Assembly (NCBI RefSeq): GCF_022836495.1
Contig: NZ_BQXM01000018.1
Location: 1 to 64,000 of the forward strand
Reading direction: 5' to 3'
DNA from: Desulforhabdus sp. TSK
GTDB lineage: Bacteria; Desulfobacterota; Syntrophobacteria; Syntrophobacterales; Syntrophobacteraceae
DNA: 64,000 nucleotides
Shown: piece by piece, positions 51,206 to 61,200 of the stretch
Layout of the letters: each line of letters begins with the position of its first letter
How positions within the stretch are numbered: the first letter of the stretch is position 1
The notes under the pieces: model-generated
Seen by the model: only the letters and a program-made list of their open reading frames with translations
Database searches by the model: none
Told to the model about the DNA's origin: nothing
Position numbers and translations under genes: made by a program

Positions 51206-51967
51206 ATGCACGACTATGCTTCGAGAGGGGTGCATGCGGCAAGTGAGGCGAGGGAGCGGACGAATCAGGCGGAAAAGACAGACTTGGGGTTACGCCGCAG
51301 CCAGTCACCCGAGCTCCGTGAGAACATCGAGCGGGCGGAGATGAGGGATGTTCCCCTGGGAAGGAGACTGGAGCAGGGGTTCAGAGACGATCGTGAACAT
51401 CGCCGGATTTTCGCCGCTCCCCAAGTGGAAGGATTCGAGAAAAGCGGCGTCGTTACCAATTGGGAAATCCGCAGGTACCTCGAGGAAACCTTCCCTGACC
51501 GCCACTGCAACAACATCACCATGGAGAGCGTCCGGTATAGCGATCAGTATGTAGGAGATACAAAAAAAGTGGAACTGGGACACTGGGCAGACACCAAGCC
51601 CTATCCTGGCATGGATATCCACAACAAAGACATCACTATCAACTGCCAGACGCGAGACGGCATCATGGACCGGGAGGAGCTCAAAAACACGATCGCTCAC
51701 GAAGTAGGGCATCAGGTGCACAGAGCTTATCTTGAACCCTCTCACTGGACCGAGTGGACAATGCTCAGCGGGGATCGACCCGCAGAAAAGTGCGTGAGTG
51801 ATTACGCCCGGCAGAATGCCTATGAAGATTTTGCCGAGAGCTACATGGCTTACGTGAGGAATCCCGAGGCGCTGCAGGATGTCAGTCCGGAGAAATATGG
51901 CTTCATGCGCGACCGGGTCTTCGATGGAAAAGAATACAATGGCGAGAGGAAAAGGACCGAAGGCTGA
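51206..51967 (+). CDS. HEXXH zinc metallopeptidase-like protein
   Basis: A 253-residue protein without signal peptide. H165-E166-x2-H169 (AHEVGHQVH) is the zincin motif, followed about 45 residues later by EDFAESYMAY, which could supply the third ligand Glu. Residues 1-90 are charged and helical. ATG at 51206 follows CGGAGGTAGGTGA. It is the last gene of the + operon before the strong terminator. Position at the end of a conflict-like operon suits a toxin or effector protease, or a processing enzyme for operon proteins; both are inference. Confidence 0.72.
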   Translation: MHDYASRGVHAASEARERTNQAEKTDLGLRRSQSPELRENIERAEMRDVPLGRRLEQGFRDDREHRRIFAAPQVEGFEKSGVVTNWEIRRYLEETFPDRHCNNITMESVRYSDQYVGDTKKVELGHWADTKPYPGMDIHNKDITINCQTRDGIMDREELKNTIAHEVGHQVHRAYLEPSHWTEWTMLSGDRPAEKCVSDYARQNAYEDFAESYMAYVRNPEALQDVSPEKYGFMRDRVFDGKEYNGERKRTEG

Positions 51968-52354
51968 GGAAGCCTTTGAGATGCCCTCAATAAGATCGTC
52001 TTAATTGGTATACAGGCAGTTAATTTTAGCAACTATCATAACCAGTCAGCATAGAAAAAGTAGTAACCATCATCTTTTTTCTTGTTTTAAGATGCTAAAC
52101 AGTATATAGAATTAGCGGCATTTTATGCGCCCTCTATAAGACACCGGTTGATCGCGTCACGAAGGGCCCTTTACGCCTGCAATTACGCAGGGCTTGCTCC
52201 AGGTAGGTGCGCTATTTGCGGTCAACGCGGTTGTCGTCGATAGGAACCGGCTTTACAGCGATCGAGATTAAGTCCCTAAAAGGGTAAACCTTAAAGAGGG
52301 GGCACTTAGAGCATGAGAAATGAGAATGGAGTGCAACGTAAATCCTGGAGTGGG
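51968..52354. other. Intergenic region without recognised gene
   Basis: AT-rich up to about 52120, then GC-richer with short stems such as CCTGC-AATTA-CGCAGG near 52177-52191 and an AAGTCCC/AAAGGG-like run near 52270. It has no supported reading frame on either strand. It could be the 3' untranslated region of the + operon, a remnant of an inserted element or a small RNA; I see no decisive feature. Confidence 0.4.
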
Positions 52355-52398
52355 GGGAACGGTTTCACTTGAAGCCGTTCCCGTTTTTATTTTTTTTA
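52355..52398 (+). terminator. Strong rho-independent terminator closing the + operon
   Basis: Bases 52355-52366 and 52371-52382 pair in a 12-bp stem (one T-G) around the loop ACTT, followed by a T-rich run CGTTTTTATTTTTTTT. It lies between the convergent + operon (ending at 51967) and the minus-strand operon (ending at 52446). Confidence 0.85.
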
Positions 52399-52445
52399 AC
52401 AAGAGAACCAAAACATTGTGTGTGTGGCAACTGGTGGGAAAAAAT

Positions 52446-53141
52446 CTACTGGCCTGGTTTTCGGACGCACCTTACATGATGATGGCGATCCTGGTGACTC
52501 AACCCCGGTTGGCCAGTATTAAAATCGACAACCCATCCCTCAGCTTTTTTCTTCCGGGGAAAATATAGCTCAATGAACGTTGGCAAGGCTTCTGCTTCGT
52601 ATTCGTTGCTGGACCAGTAAATCCTCCCACGAGATTTTGCAGGCTCATTCATTTTTGCAAAATAGCCAAAAGTCACAATCGATTTCAACTCCATGACCGT
52701 GGGCAAACGCCACTCGCTATAACTGTATCCTCCCAGCCTCAATCCTTTGGCATATTCCGAAGCCTCTTTCCATGTTCTCTTTACCCCATCGCATTTTTTT
52801 TGCCACATCAAGCGTGTCTTGGTATCCGTCACAGTACCATCACCATTGTCAATAAACCTTATTCGATGGTTCGTGTTCTTGGGAGTTGCTTTTGCATTGC
52901 CTTGTCGATTTCTCTCGGTTTTCCTTTCTCCTATTATGTTTGTACACTCCGGATTTCCCGTTCTGCGCCTCAATTCCTGAAGTTCATTCCAGTTGCGACG
53001 AGCGATCTCGAGTTTCCTCCTGTGAAGAGCTTCCTCTTCACTCGAGAGTCTGATGAGATAGACTATAAATTCCCATCCACACTGAGGGCACAAAACTTCT
53101 AGCTCGTCTTGAATTCTCATTCCACATACCGGGCACTGCAT
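52446..53141 (-). CDS. Zinc-ribbon protein with DUF1566 domain, copy 1
   Basis: A 231-residue protein. Residues 1-60 are the shared module: CPVC-CPQCGWEF zinc ribbon plus a short coiled coil ending in KLEIARRNWNELQELR. Residues about 90-231 form a DUF1566 domain (FIDNGDGTVTDTKTRLMWQK, EWRLPTVMELKSIV, YWSSNE, VRCVRKPG), a C-type-lectin-like fold that binds other proteins. The start at 53141 is preferred over 53144 because GAGGT is then 5 bases upstream. Last gene of the minus-strand operon. It may recognise a target while the common module plugs into the complex. Confidence 0.82.
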   Translation of the reverse strand: MQCPVCGMRIQDELEVLCPQCGWEFIVYLIRLSSEEEALHRRKLEIARRNWNELQELRRRTGNPECTNIIGERKTERNRQGNAKATPKNTNHRIRFIDNGDGTVTDTKTRLMWQKKCDGVKRTWKEASEYAKGLRLGGYSYSEWRLPTVMELKSIVTFGYFAKMNEPAKSRGRIYWSSNEYEAEALPTFIELYFPRKKKAEGWVVDFNTGQPGLSHQDRHHHVRCVRKPGQ

Positions 53142-53309
53142 CATTACCTCGCTGCACAGATTAGAGCGGTAATTCAATATGTAAATAATTTTCCAATGTT
53201 TATCTCGTGATCTTTATTGTTATGCATTACCTTCAGGCACTTTTATCTACCTTGCGGTCCACTCTTAACTGTGTATTCGAGAGAAATGTGCCATACACTC
53301 GGAAGAGAA

Positions 53310-54788
53310 TCATTCCAAAGCCTTTTCTATGAGATCTGGCCGATGAAAATACGACTTAAATGCTTCAAAAGGGTACGTTCTGCATTTGGCAGGAGGAATG
53401 TTCGCAATATCTTGTTTTGACACAAAGATCACACGCCTTTTCAAACTTTTAAAAGATCCTATGAAATCGTAGTATCCCTTTGGAGTGTAAGTGACAGACG
53501 TATCCTCGGATAGTATCTGAAAAGTCAAGAGCAATGCTTCGCTTTCAACCTCCCATATGTGTACCGTACCATCAACACTTCCCGATGTGACCAATCTGCC
53601 GTTCGAACTGAAACAAACGGAACGGATTTCCTCCCCTTTTTCCCAACAGGGGAACCAACGAAGGGTTTTGAGCAGTCTTTTGCTTTTGCTTTCAACTTCC
53701 CATATCTCTACCGTGCCATCATTATCATCTCCCGCAGCGAGAAGGGTCTCATCTGGATGGAAGCAAACTGATGAGTATCGATTATGATCATGGCTATGCA
53801 AATATAAACTAATTGGCTCTCCACTATCTAGGTAATCGTAATCAAGATAATCAATATTGTGTATTTTGACATAACTTTCATATGAAGCAGCTATTGATCT
53901 ATTATCAGGACCAAAGCACACTGGCATCCCTTCGAAAAGATCATAGCCGCTTGTAGCCTCTGTCAGCTTTCCGCTGCTTAGCTCCCAAAGTGCCACTACG
54001 CCATAATCACATCCGGCTGCAATGAACTTTCCATCTTGGCTGATGGAAACTGAAAGCAAATCGGGTTCACACACTATAATTTCTGATTCTTGGAAACATC
54101 CGGAATCATCATGAATATCGTGTATTACTTTAGCAGTCGCCCTTTCGCTCGGTAGTAGTATACCAGTATTTAATTCATGTAGGCATAACGTGCCATTGGT
54201 ACTTCCTGAAGCGGCAAATCTTGCATCAGGGCTGAAACAAATGCACCTGACAGGATTCTTATGGCCCTCGAAAGAACGAATAAGTCTCCCACTCTCCACT
54301 TCGTTCAGTCGGAGTGTACAGTCATCACCTGCTGATAGAAGCATCGATCCATTTGGGCTGAAGCAGAGAGCATGGACTGCTTTTTGATGGTCTCTTATAA
54401 CTGGGCGCTGAGAACTGCCGAGAATATCCCAGAGGCGTATTATGCCGTCCTCGCTTCCCGTGGCAAGTATTCCCCCATCAGGTGAAATAGCTATAGCGCT
54501 AAACCGATTCTTGTTGCATCTCGAACTCGAGAGCGGTATCAACATAACATTTCGCGGGTCTTCTGGAAGTGATGCTTGGTCAAGATCCTCCGAAGCAGAG
54601 AATCCCTCCTTGCCTCTGAGTTCCTGAAACGCGCTCCAGTTGCGCTTCATTATTTCCAGCTTTTTGCTATGGAGTTCGTTCTCCTCAGGCGAAAGTTCCG
54701 TGACATAGAGTCTAAACTCCCACCCGCACTGACGGCACAAAGCATCGAGATCGTCTTCGATTCTCAGTCCACAGACAGGACAATTCAT
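53310..54788 (-). CDS. Zinc-ribbon protein with seven-bladed WD40 propeller
   Basis: A 492-residue protein. Residues 1-60 are the same zinc-ribbon and coiled-coil module (CPVCG-CRQCGWEF, then KLEIMKRNWSAFQELR). Residues about 95-425 contain seven WD40 units, for example SPDGGILATGSEDGIIRLWD, SPNGSMLLSAGDDCTLRL and SSNGRLVTSGSVDGTVHIWE, enough for one closed propeller. About 65 residues with TPKGYYDFIGSFKSLKRR follow. WD40 propellers are protein-binding scaffolds. ATG at 54788 follows AAGGGAGTTGCTTGA. It lies 73 bases after the coiled-coil gene. Confidence 0.88.
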   Translation of the reverse strand: MNCPVCGLRIEDDLDALCRQCGWEFRLYVTELSPEENELHSKKLEIMKRNWSAFQELRGKEGFSASEDLDQASLPEDPRNVMLIPLSSSRCNKNRFSAIAISPDGGILATGSEDGIIRLWDILGSSQRPVIRDHQKAVHALCFSPNGSMLLSAGDDCTLRLNEVESGRLIRSFEGHKNPVRCICFSPDARFAASGSTNGTLCLHELNTGILLPSERATAKVIHDIHDDSGCFQESEIIVCEPDLLSVSISQDGKFIAAGCDYGVVALWELSSGKLTEATSGYDLFEGMPVCFGPDNRSIAASYESYVKIHNIDYLDYDYLDSGEPISLYLHSHDHNRYSSVCFHPDETLLAAGDDNDGTVEIWEVESKSKRLLKTLRWFPCWEKGEEIRSVCFSSNGRLVTSGSVDGTVHIWEVESEALLLTFQILSEDTSVTYTPKGYYDFIGSFKSLKRRVIFVSKQDIANIPPAKCRTYPFEAFKSYFHRPDLIEKALE

Positions 54789-54861
54789 TCAAGCAACTCC
54801 CTTTGACACCGTCATCATCTCGTATTGCATGGCAGTGGCATCACACAAGTCCTACTGAAAT

Positions 54862-55893
54862 CTATGCCGTCATATTGAGCCGCCGAATATCTCGAAGAGT
54901 TTCTTCGACGACAACGATCGCTTCCCGGAGGGCAAGATCGAATTCCTGTAATGCTCCGGCGATCTTGCTCGACATGTCGGACAGTCGAAGAACGCGCTCT
55001 CGGGCAGTAGCTCCAAATGTTCCTGCATCATGTCTCCATTTTGCCTGCAACTGAGCATCGGCTGCGAAGTGCATGTCGTAAAGTTCCCGATTCACCTTTT
55101 CTGCCTCGGTCACTGTCTCGAGCTCTTTCAAGCATTTGTCGAGCTCCGTCGTCACTTTCCTGTATTCGGCATTTCGTTGTTGAAGCTTCCGTAATTCCCG
55201 GGAGAGCCTGCGGTCGCATTCGTCCCACCCGAGATCTAGTGATGAAGCCAGTTTGGAAGAAAGCTCCACCAGTTGTCCGATGGTATCCTCACGCTCCAGT
55301 TGCAGAGTCTGCAGCAACTCTTGGCCAGTCCGAGATATCTCCTGCAGACGATCACGTTCCTGGACGAGTTTCTTCATCTCGTCGCGCCGTGGTTCCACTT
55401 CAGCGCGGAGGGTTTCGATTTCTTCCCGCAAAGCGATCAGTCTCTCGGGCTTGGTCATCTCCCGCAGTCGCTGGAGTTGATCGAGATGATCTTCCAAGAT
55501 TTTCAGTTCCTGGGACTGGGCAGTCAACAACTCGGACTGCATCAAAAGTTCGGCATGACTTTGTCGCAGCCCTTCAGTCCTTTCCACGACAGCGGTAAGT
55601 TCCGTGGCGATCTCACCCACCTGTCGTTCGAATTCGCTCGCCTTGAGTTCTGGTTCGACCTCCGGCAAAGCCCTGATTAGAAACGTCCCCACATGTTCCG
55701 CAGCATTCAAGTAGGCAAGCAGGAAGTCGGTAAGATCGTCGGTCCCGGCAATTGATTTGAGCGTCTGATCATCCATCCGAGCGTGTTTGAGGAGCAATGC
55801 CGCCAATTCTACCATCCGCATGCGCCTTGTTTCAGCAACATCGTCGTTACGAATCGCTTTCCAGAGATCTTCAGCCTGCTGAAGCTGTACCAT
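54862..55893 (-). CDS. Coiled-coil protein next to Hsp70-like gene
   Basis: A 343-residue soluble protein. Residues 1-75 are a small helical domain (MVQLQQAEDLWKAIRNDDVA). Residues about 80-290 form a long coiled coil (LQRLREMTKPERLIALREEI, VEPRRDEMKKLVQERDRLQE). The C-terminus is again helical. ATG at 55893 starts 2 bases after the Hsp70-like stop and has GGAGGG just upstream, so the two are translated together. The frame is open to a TTG at 55899. By analogy with GrpE, a coiled-coil partner for an Hsp70 is an attractive idea, but no GrpE motif is visible. Confidence 0.75.
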   Translation of the reverse strand: MVQLQQAEDLWKAIRNDDVAETRRMRMVELAALLLKHARMDDQTLKSIAGTDDLTDFLLAYLNAAEHVGTFLIRALPEVEPELKASEFERQVGEIATELTAVVERTEGLRQSHAELLMQSELLTAQSQELKILEDHLDQLQRLREMTKPERLIALREEIETLRAEVEPRRDEMKKLVQERDRLQEISRTGQELLQTLQLEREDTIGQLVELSSKLASSLDLGWDECDRRLSRELRKLQQRNAEYRKVTTELDKCLKELETVTEAEKVNRELYDMHFAADAQLQAKWRHDAGTFGATARERVLRLSDMSSKIAGALQEFDLALREAIVVVEETLRDIRRLNMTA

Positions 55894-55895
55894 CC

Positions 55896-57494
55896 TCAAC
55901 CCTCCTCTAAAATGATCCCTGCGACTTTTTCGAGCAGGGCGCCAAGGGGAGTTTCCTGCACGGAACCGCTTAGATCCACTGCGTGGAAGGTGAAAAGATA
56001 GTTCTCATCGACGGAAAAACCAATCTTCCACTGGTTCCCCTGCTGATGAGCATTGGGCAAGAGTCGATCCACGGCCTTTTCGAGAGAAATTCGCCAACGT
56101 CCCCGTTTATCTCTGAGAAATATCGTGATAGGAAGCTTTCGGTTACGGGGATCGATGCTGAACCGGGCCAGTCCTTTGAGGAAAACGGACGCGAGGTATT
56201 GCGATATCTTGACCCCTTTTTTCAGAAAAGGAATTTCGGTAAACTTGTATTCCCCTGTTCCATCATCCTTCCAGACCATCAACCCTACGGTGATGGGGCA
56301 GACGGGGTCGATACTGAACATCTCGTTGGCGATCAGTGCCGCCCCCTTGGAAATGGCCAACGCTGTGTCCTCGACCGTAAAACATGAATTGAATCTTTGA
56401 TCCTCCGTGGTCTCGGAACCAAAAAACTCCCGCACCGTTTGCTGTACCAGGTAAAATCCGCTGAAGCCTCCCACCATCACGACGCGGAAGCGATCACTAT
56501 CGTTGCAGTCTACCTGGTGCTCATCGAGATAACTTTTCATCTCGGTGAGAGCATCCAGAAGCTCGGATTTGATGACGAGGTTGAATGCGTCGGCAAGATC
56601 GGACGCTTTGAACTCTACCGAATTGACCTCGAAAGCTTTCTTGTTGACCGTCTTGTTCTTGAGATATTGTTCGAGAATCTTGTCCACGTGCTTTCTGAGC
56701 TTGATTTTCCTTTCTTCGAATTCCCTCATGAATCCTGGAAAAGTTTGTTCAGTTCTCGAGAGTCGCATTCCTTTCAGTCGTTCATAGACAGCCATCACCG
56801 TTGCCTCATCGAAGGCTACTCCTGCTTTCCCGAGAGTTTGGCTGTCATATCCCTTTCCTGTGCACTCGAGTACCGAGATCCGTTCCGCTTCGACTTTCGA
56901 GAGACTGAGGTCAAGGGTGCCGCCGCCATAGTCGCATACCAGCACGTGGCCATCGAAAGACCGTCCATATTGTTCTCTGAAACAATGGGCAAAATAAACT
57001 GCCGCTGCAACGGGTTCGCTAAGGAATCTACGAACGGGCAGTCCCAGCTCCTGACAAATTTCTTTGAGGCATTCTCGGGAGGCGTGCCTGCCTTCCCTCA
57101 CCCATATCTCGGGCACTGTAATCACGACATTTTCAATGCTGCTCTCGATATTTTGTTCCTGGCAATAATTCTGTATGAGATATTCCACAAAGGCCTTCGC
57201 ACAGTCCCGTGGCGACTGGTGTTCGTAGCCGTATCTTTCGAGCTTCTCTTGCCGATCTTCGGAAAGAAGCATTTTGAAACGGGAGAAGATCTTGTAATCA
57301 CTATCGCCTTCGTTGATGCGTGCCGAATCCCCTATACAGATCGAACCATCCGAGACATCGTAGCTGACAAAAGATGGTATATAAGGTGAGCCATCGGCCC
57401 CACCCATTCGATAGCATTCGATCACCTTGCGAGAGGGATCCAGATAGCTGAGAGTGCTGTTCGTGGTCCCAAAGTCAAGGCCAAGCTTGTGCAT
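55896..57494 (-). CDS. Hsp70/DnaK-like ATPase lacking the substrate-binding domain
   Basis: A 532-residue actin-fold ATPase. Phosphate-binding motifs are KLGLDFGTTNSTLSYLD at the N-terminus and VLVCDYGGGTLDLSL; the adenosine motif is RVVMVGGFSGFYLVQQ. After the ATPase domain (about residue 390) come about 140 residues (INPVCPITVGLMVWKDDG onward) that look like a reduced beta domain rather than a full DnaK peptide-binding part and lid. ATG at 57494 follows GGAGGACTATACC; the frame is open to 57521. It is coupled to a coiled-coil gene. Probably a dedicated chaperone or regulatory ATPase of the complex. Confidence 0.88.
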   Translation of the reverse strand: MHKLGLDFGTTNSTLSYLDPSRKVIECYRMGGADGSPYIPSFVSYDVSDGSICIGDSARINEGDSDYKIFSRFKMLLSEDRQEKLERYGYEHQSPRDCAKAFVEYLIQNYCQEQNIESSIENVVITVPEIWVREGRHASRECLKEICQELGLPVRRFLSEPVAAAVYFAHCFREQYGRSFDGHVLVCDYGGGTLDLSLSKVEAERISVLECTGKGYDSQTLGKAGVAFDEATVMAVYERLKGMRLSRTEQTFPGFMREFEERKIKLRKHVDKILEQYLKNKTVNKKAFEVNSVEFKASDLADAFNLVIKSELLDALTEMKSYLDEHQVDCNDSDRFRVVMVGGFSGFYLVQQTVREFFGSETTEDQRFNSCFTVEDTALAISKGAALIANEMFSIDPVCPITVGLMVWKDDGTGEYKFTEIPFLKKGVKISQYLASVFLKGLARFSIDPRNRKLPITIFLRDKRGRWRISLEKAVDRLLPNAHQQGNQWKIGFSVDENYLFTFHAVDLSGSVQETPLGALLEKVAGIILEEG

Positions 57495-57618
57495 GGTATA
57501 GTCCTCCATCACTTCAACCAAAACTGTCGTACAGCAGTAGGAGCTTCTTTGAATCTTCTAGGCTGAAATTCAAGGGAAAGGCGGCGTGCAGAAATAGCTG
57601 ATCATTATTTAAAATACC

Positions 57619-58275
57619 TTAAGTATCTTGCAACCTTCCTCTTACCGGCCAGACATGTCCACCCCAACCACCAGCTCTGCTTATGATTTTACCGTACCAT
57701 ATATCTATGTGCGCATATTTCTGCCAGTGTTCATATACTGAAATTATGCATTTATCTTTATAAATATATTTTTTGATGTTTCTGAAAGGATGGTTGCATG
57801 GTAACGCTGGACGTTGCCGACCAGTGTCAATGAGAGATACAAGTTCGCGTTCAGTGGAGATCCGCCAATCACTGTAAGGACCGGTGCTCAGTTCACTCAC
57901 CCAAGTCTCTGCATCTTCTCTCCAACTAAGATATGGGAATTGCCGTCCGATATCTCTTGTCCACATTAAGCCGGTCTTATTGTCTTCAACAACATCGTTA
58001 TCTACAATTCTAAACCGTTTATTACATAACTCTGATTTAGATAGAGATTCTTTTATATCATATTTTTGATTTTTTATTTTACTCTCTAATTCCTGTAACT
58101 TGCTCTGCAGTTCCTTCATGGCATGCCAATTTTGCCGGGCTATCTCCAACTTCTTTCGATATAATGCCTCTTCCGCTTCCGAAAGCTTTGTCAGGTAAAT
58201 CCTGAACTCCCAGCCACACTGTGGGCACAGCACTTCTGGTTCGTCAACTTTGAGTGTGCATACAGGGCAATCCAT
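57619..58275 (-). CDS. Zinc-ribbon protein with DUF1566-like domain, copy 2
   Basis: A 218-residue protein. Residues 1-65 repeat the shared module (MDCPVC-CPQCGWEF, KLEIARQNWHAMKELQ). Residues about 85-218 are a DUF1566-like domain (RFRIVDNDVVEDNKTGLMWT, DWRISTERELVSLI, VWPVRGRL) that is more divergent than copy 1 and AT-richer than its neighbours. ATG at 58275 shares its A with the TAA of the large AAA+ gene, and GAGGAG lies 8 bases upstream. It probably docks on the same partner as the other two carriers of the module. Confidence 0.82.
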   Translation of the reverse strand: MDCPVCTLKVDEPEVLCPQCGWEFRIYLTKLSEAEEALYRKKLEIARQNWHAMKELQSKLQELESKIKNQKYDIKESLSKSELCNKRFRIVDNDVVEDNKTGLMWTRDIGRQFPYLSWREDAETWVSELSTGPYSDWRISTERELVSLIDTGRQRPALPCNHPFRNIKKYIYKDKCIISVYEHWQKYAHIDIWYGKIISRAGGWGGHVWPVRGRLQDT

Positions 58276-61200
58276 TATACGTGCTCCTCTGTCACTGCTA
58301 CTGGTTTTGCAGGACCGGGTAGGAAAAACTCCTGCCAACCGTACCGCACTGGGCGAAAGAAATTGATTCCCACTGCATCCTTATGGTTGAATGCCCCCAA
58401 GAGTAAACCCAGCACAGTGCCGTCCCTGCGTGAAAAAACCGGTCCTCCTGAACTTCCAGGGTGAGCGAGAACAGAACATTGAACGAGGTCGCCATATTCA
58501 TCCGATTGCACGGATGTCACATTCCCTTCCGTATAACAGGAATCATCGGAAAGCTGCTTTCCCAAAGGATATGCCAGCAGTCCGATGGCTTCTCCCTTTT
58601 GCAGAGACCTGTCAGGGGAAGCCAGAACGGCACTGGGAAAGTTCTCCCCTTCGAGCTGTATCATGGCCAGATTGATACCGTGCACTGCCTTGGCGACACG
58701 ACATGAATGCCAGGATTCCCGGCCACCCCAGCGGACTCTCGCCCTGATGGACGATGCCCCTCGTACCACATGCTCGCAGGTGAGTGCCAGGCCATCATGG
58801 GAAATGATGAATCCCGATCCACAGGCCTCACCATCCTCCGCCTGAACCACCAGAAATAGGAGGGACGGCTCTACCAGAAGATGGGAGGGCCTTTCATCGT
58901 CTACCTCTCCATTGATGCTCCGAGGATAGCTTTGGGCGAGAATGGAAGGCGAAAGAGGTAAAAAGGGTGGCTCGCATTTGGCGGGTTTGGGCGCTGTACT
59001 ATTCCGCATGCCTTGGGGCAGGTCCGAAATCTCCAATGTGAAAAGGGATTTCCTATCGGCGCTGCCCAGGTCTCCGGCGAATCCGGCCAATCGGTCAGCC
59101 TGTCGGGAGCATATTGCATCGAATAGATTCCTCACTTCCCTGCCGTTGCCGAAGGTCCGTCCAGCCGTTTCTACCAGACCCTCAAAGCTTGCGAGGAGAG
59201 CATCGTCGAGTCCATCCCCGAGAATCATGTTTCGATCTGCAGCCATCTGCCTGAAAATCGCTAGCATCTCCTCTGCGGAATAATCGTCGAAGACGATCTG
59301 TGAAGGGAATCTCGAGGGTAGTCCAGGATTTTCCTGTATGAAACGGTACATCGGTTCAGGATAGCCCGCAGCAACGATGCACAGGCGGTCTCTGTGGTTT
59401 TCCATGAACGCCACCAGGGTTTCGAGGGCTTCCTTTCCGAAGCTGTCGTGCGAATCTTGAACAAGCTGGTAGGCCTCGTCGATGAAGAGCACTCCATCCA
59501 GACTTCGCTCGAGGATATCTTTGGTTTTGAGTGCGGTGTGTCCCTGATAGGCTCCAACCAGATCCGAACGTCCCACCTCGACAAGATGGCCTTTCTTGAG
59601 CAACCCGAGTGCATGAAACATGCTTCCCATCAGACGGGCCACGGTTGTCTTACCTGTACCTGGGTTCCCCACGAAGAGGTAGTGGCCCGGGGCCAGTTTT
59701 TCTTCATTTTCTCGAGCCTTTTCCACCTTGATCCGGTTGATGAGACTGCGGACGGTTTCTTTCACTCTTGACAGTCCGACGAGGTGATCCATTGAGCCAA
59801 GAATATCTTCCAGCCGGTTCATTCTTGTGCCAATTCGCTTGCGGTCCTCATCAGGGATGTCCTGAGGCAGAAACATCAACATCTCAGCATCGGAACAGTT
59901 CGACAGATCAAGACGCTCCGACCGGCACTCACGCATTCTTTCGACCAGTCGGTGAACGTCTCGGGCGTTTCCAAAATCCTTCCCCCTATCCACTGTCCAT
60001 ATCTCGAATAGCCGTTCGAGATCTTCTTCGACACTTGGCGCAAGGGTCTCATTATTTCTTTTTACGATGTTTTGAAAAACCTCCAATAGCGCCGTTGCGT
60101 CAAAGTCCTCGAAATGGATGATCTTGGTGAAGCGGGATCTGAGTCCTGGATCGAGGTCCAGAAAACGCTCCATTTCTTCGGGGTAACCGGCTGCGATGAC
60201 GCAGAGCCTATCCTCATTGTTGAGCATGAATGGGACAAGCTCCTTCACCGCGACCTGCCCAAACAGACGATTGCCGTCTTCAGCGAGTTGATGGGCTTCG
60301 TCGATAAAGAGCACTCCGTTTATGGCTTTCTGGAAGACTCTGGTGGCCTTTTCGTTCGTACCGCCGTGTCTATCTATGAGGTCTCCCGGGCTAACTTCAA
60401 AAGGTTCCGATCGACCGAGCAAGCCAAGTAGTTGGTAGATACTTCCCACAAGTCGGGCCACCGTCGTTTTTCCTGTGCCGGGCCGGCCAACGAACAGGTA
60501 ATGACCCGGCAGAGGAGGTTCGGTATTTATTCCTCTCTTGATTCGTTCCTGCTGCTCCTGGATTCTTCGTGTCAAGCGATGCAGCCACACCTTGACTTCT
60601 CGCAGTCCCGTCAGCCCGGAGAGACGTTCCATCACTTCGTCGACTGTCGCGGCTTTTCGAGCCTTGAGGTAGCCCCGGAGGGACATGGGAACATCCTCTA
60701 GAGTGATCGTAAACCTAGCTTCCCGTTCAAGGTTCAATCCGTACACACGCTCAGCCCGACGGCCATCTATTTCTTGAAAAATATTGATGGCATCTCCGGC
60801 GTTCCCGAACGTCTGCGGATCTCTCGCCGCATGCCAGTTCACAAAGAAATCGGGCAACAGTTGCTGGAACGCACCGTCGAGTCGCCGTCCGTTGGCCTTG
60901 ACCTGTTGTTCGAAAATGTGCTGTAGAAGGGGGGGATCGTAATCCGGAATGTGGATGATGTTTTGCTTTCCGAACCTGCGCATCAGCCCGTCGTTCATTT
61001 CGATAAACTTCTGAATACGATCCGGGTAGCCGGCGATGATGACGGAAAATTCCCCCAGGTGATCCGACATGGCCTTCATGATCGTTTCAACGGCTTCCTT
61101 CCCAAAATCGCTCTCACCGCCTTCAGCAAGGCAATAGGCTTCATCGATGAAAAGGATTCCTCCCATGGCTTGGTTGATCTTTTCGGCTGTCTTCAGGGCG

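Noticed and set aside
52320-52568. 82-codon + strand frame across the terminator
   Set aside because: It runs through the terminator hairpin and into the antisense of the DUF1566 gene, and has no ribosome site.
55896-57494. Housekeeping DnaK
   Set aside because: The protein lacks the full peptide-binding domain and lid, is about 100 residues shorter than DnaK, and lies in an accessory operon without grpE or dnaJ.
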